From assembly GCA_949742895.1 (NCBI GenBank), contig CATJRT010000074.1, positions 1-7,466 on the forward strand: a stretch of 7,466 bases of DNA. The letters run 5' to 3'. This DNA is from an uncultured Eubacteriales bacterium. Lineage in GTDB: Bacteria; Bacillota_A; Clostridia; Oscillospirales; Oscillospiraceae. The notes beneath the pieces are model-generated. The model was given only the letters and a program-made list of their open reading frames with translations. It did not search any database and had not been told where the DNA came from. The first letter of the stretch is position 1. Every line of letters starts with the position of its first letter. Shown one piece after another: positions 5,818-7,466 of the stretch. Position numbers and translations under genes: made by a program.

Positions 5818-7251
5818 CTATTTCTGGATCGCATAGGTGCTGAGCTTCCTGGAAATGGTGGATTGGTCCATTCCCAGGGCGCGGGCCATCTCCCTTGTGG
5901 CCGGGTACTGCTCCTGGGCGCGGATCAGGAGCTGGCGCTCCACTTCCTGCACCGCCTCTTTCAACGGCATAATCCCCAGGACAGACACCTGGGACAGTCC
6001 CCCATCACTTCCGGGCTGGCGGTAGCGGTGGGGCAAGTCATCCGGGACAATTACATCGTTTTGCACCAGTACCACCATTGTCTCGATCAAGTTCTCCAAC
6101 TCCTGGATGTTTCCAGGCCAGTCCAGCTTACGCATGATTTTGCCCAACTCCATGGACAATTCTTTGTGCTTGCCGTACTTCTCGTTAAACTTTCCAATGA
6201 AATGAATTGCAAAGGGGAGGATATTATCCCGCCGTTCCCGTAGGGGCGGCACCTCAATATTGATCACGTCCAAACGGTAGTAGAGATCCTGGCGGAATTT
6301 TCCCTCTCGTACCAACTGCCACAAGTCTCGGCTGGTGGCGGCAATAATGCGAACATCAACAGGGAGAGGCCGGGTGCCTCCAATACGTGTCACAGCTCCC
6401 TCTTGGATTACCCGGAGCAGCTTGACCTGCAAGTCCAAATCCAGTTCGCCGATCTCATCCAGGAACAGCGTTCCCTTATGTGCCATCTCAAAAAAGCCCG
6501 CTTTGCCCTTCTGGCGAACGCCGGAAAACGCTCCATCCTCGTAGCCATACAACTCCGCCTCAAACAGTGACGCCGGAATTGCCCCGCAGTTGATGCGGAT
6601 GATGGGCTGATTCGCCCGGTTGCTGGAGCGGTGGACTTGATTGACTACCACCTCTTTACCTGTACCCGGTTCCCCTGTGATGAGCAGGGTGGAATCCACT
6701 CGGGAGATAGCCTTAATGGTGTCAGAAATCTGGCGCATAGCTTTGCTGTGAGTCACAAACTGGGGTGCGGCATTTTGATTTTGCAGAAAGTTTAGTTCCT
6801 GGATATAGCCCTGAGTTACCATGCGCTGGTGTTCCAGCTTATTTTGCAAGTCGTTGAGTTCGGTAATATCCCGGAGGTTAACCACAACGGAGGAAAACGC
6901 ACCACAGGCATCAAAGGCGGGTGTTCCGGTGGCAATGAGCCGCTTGTCTTTACGCTCGATCACCACGGTGGCCGCTTCCTGGCTCTCCACAACTTTCAAT
7001 GCCGCCGATTCGGGGTACAGCCCCTCGGACACCAATTCCGCCACATTCCGGCCCAACACGTCCCGGCAGGGAACGGAAAAGGCCCGTTCAAATGCGGCAT
7101 TAACCCGAATAACTACCCCGTGACTGTCCGTGGCCAAAAAACCATCATGGGAACTCTCCACAAAAATGTTGATCTCTTGAAGCAGGCCGTTGGTTACGTC
7201 TAACTCCTGCATCACGCAATGGGAGTGCATAGATTCATGGAGTAGAACCAC
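5818..7251 (-). CDS. PAS-AAA+ enhancer-binding transcriptional regulator with TyrR-like HTH
   Basis: A 477-residue NtrC-type activator. A PAS sensor domain (about 25-130) is joined by a helical, probably coiled-coil linker (about 130-160) to an AAA+ domain (165-400) and a C-terminal helix-turn-helix (about 448-475, [20 protein letters not shown]) of the TyrR/Fis type. Walker A is GEPGTGKE (193-200), Walker [11 protein letters not shown] (261-270), and [11 protein letters not shown] (319-329) carries the arginine region. The sigma-54 contact loop reads GAFSGV (240-245) instead of GAFTGA, and sensor II reads WPGNIQEL where WPGNVREL is usual. There is no receiver domain, so the PAS domain probably senses a small molecule. 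The GTG at 7251 is preferred because GAGGGGG lies just upstream; ATGs at 7230 and 7212 have no ribosome site. Encoded immediately upstream of and in the same direction as the operon, it is the likely local regulator. Confidence 0.92.
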   Translation of the reverse strand: MVLLHESMHSHCVMQELDVTNGLLQEINIFVESSHDGFLATDSHGVVIRVNAAFERAFSVPCRDVLGRNVAELVSEGLYPESAALKVVESQEAATVVIERKDKRLIATGTPAFDACGAFSSVVVNLRDITELNDLQNKLEHQRMVTQGYIQELNFLQNQNAAPQFVTHSKAMRQISDTIKAISRVDSTLLITGEPGTGKEVVVNQVHRSSNRANQPIIRINCGAIPASLFEAELYGYEDGAFSGVRQKGKAGFFEMAHKGTLFLDEIGELDLDLQVKLLRVIQEGAVTRIGGTRPLPVDVRIIAATSRDLWQLVREGKFRQDLYYRLDVINIEVPPLRERRDNILPFAIHFIGKFNEKYGKHKELSMELGKIMRKLDWPGNIQELENLIETMVVLVQNDVIVPDDLPHRYRQPGSDGGLSQVSVLGIMPLKEAVQEVERQLLIRAQEQYPATREMARALGMDQSTISRKLSTYAIQK

Positions 7252-7466
7252 AGCTGCCCCCTCGACAAAAAAAGCTGTACTTTTCCCCCGGAGTGTGGTA
7301 TACTGCCGGAAACGGCTCCTCTCCGGGGGCGGGCTTGGCCCGCTCCTCCACGCCCTGGGCCGGGGCGGGCGGACGGGTCGAGCCCTTTTTTACGGCGTAA
7401 ACCGCTGGTGGCAGCGGTGTTTGATAGGCAGAGAGAACAGGCAGTCAGCGCGGGGCCGGACGGCCC
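7252..7466. other. GC-rich non-coding edge region with hairpins and a possible plus-strand promoter
   Basis: No convincing gene is visible on either strand. On the plus strand an extended -10 TGGTATACT (7296-7304) has only a weak -35 (TGTACT at 7276-7281). Downstream are hairpins GCGGGC-TTG-GCCCGC (7329-7343) and ACCGCT-GGTGGC-AGCGGT (7401-7418), a T6 run at 7386-7391 after GAGCCC, and the palindrome GGGCCG-GA-CGGCCC at the window edge. It could be the leader of a divergent gene, a small RNA, or the upstream region of the regulator. I recognise no RNA family. Confidence 0.4.

Noticed and set aside
7252..7466. T-box, glycine riboswitch, RNase P or SRP RNA in the right edge
   Set aside because: Short GGTGG/GAGAG-like pieces occur, but none of the conserved cores of these RNAs could be assembled.
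1..7466. Insertion sequences, CRISPR arrays, tRNA or rRNA
   Set aside because: No transposase motifs, no regularly spaced repeats and no cloverleaf or rRNA signature were seen.

Overview
This window reads as a single co-directional catabolic operon, all on the minus strand, from a high-GC anaerobic Firmicute. The Clostridia, and within them an Oscillospiraceae/Flavonifractor/Intestinimonas-type genome, are the best guess. The grounds are consensus AGGAG-type ribosome sites, a PAS-AAA+-HTH bacterial enhancer-binding regulator, and enzymes whose best-known relatives come from amino-acid and 4-aminobutyrate fermenting clostridia. The taxonomic placement is inference; no marker gene is present.

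Layout in the direction of transcription (right to left). The right edge (7252-7466) is a GC-rich non-coding stretch with hairpins and a possible plus-strand promoter. The PAS/AAA+/TyrR-like regulator follows (7251-5818) and ends in a strong intrinsic terminator (5796-5760). A control region (about 5760-5527) carries a good sigma-A-type promoter and a leader of about 100 nt. Then comes the operon: a 4-hydroxybutyrate CoA-transferase-like enzyme (5526-4225), a 4-hydroxybutyryl-CoA dehydratase/HpaB-family flavoprotein (4187-2643), a gap of 109 bases with a perfect 20-bp inverted repeat, a frameshifted NifU C-terminal-domain scaffold (2533-2233), an APC amino-acid permease (2215-860), a small glutaredoxin-like protein (851-555), and the N-terminal 180 codons of a MalY/PatB-type PLP enzyme (540-1) that runs off the left edge.

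How the genes may work together (inference): the permease imports an amino acid or related compound, the PLP enzyme lyses or transaminates it, the CoA-transferase activates a resulting hydroxy acid, and the dehydratase-like enzyme acts on the CoA ester. The NifU-like and glutaredoxin-like proteins would help load or maintain the Fe-S cluster of the dehydratase. The layout resembles the 4-aminobutyrate-to-crotonyl-CoA route (AbfT plus AbfD), but there is no 4-hydroxybutyrate dehydrogenase in the window. The dehydratase also lacks several residues known to matter in AbfD, so the real substrate is probably different and unknown.

The two most notable points are the remodelled active site of the dehydratase and the one-base insertion in a G5 run that breaks the NifU-like gene.
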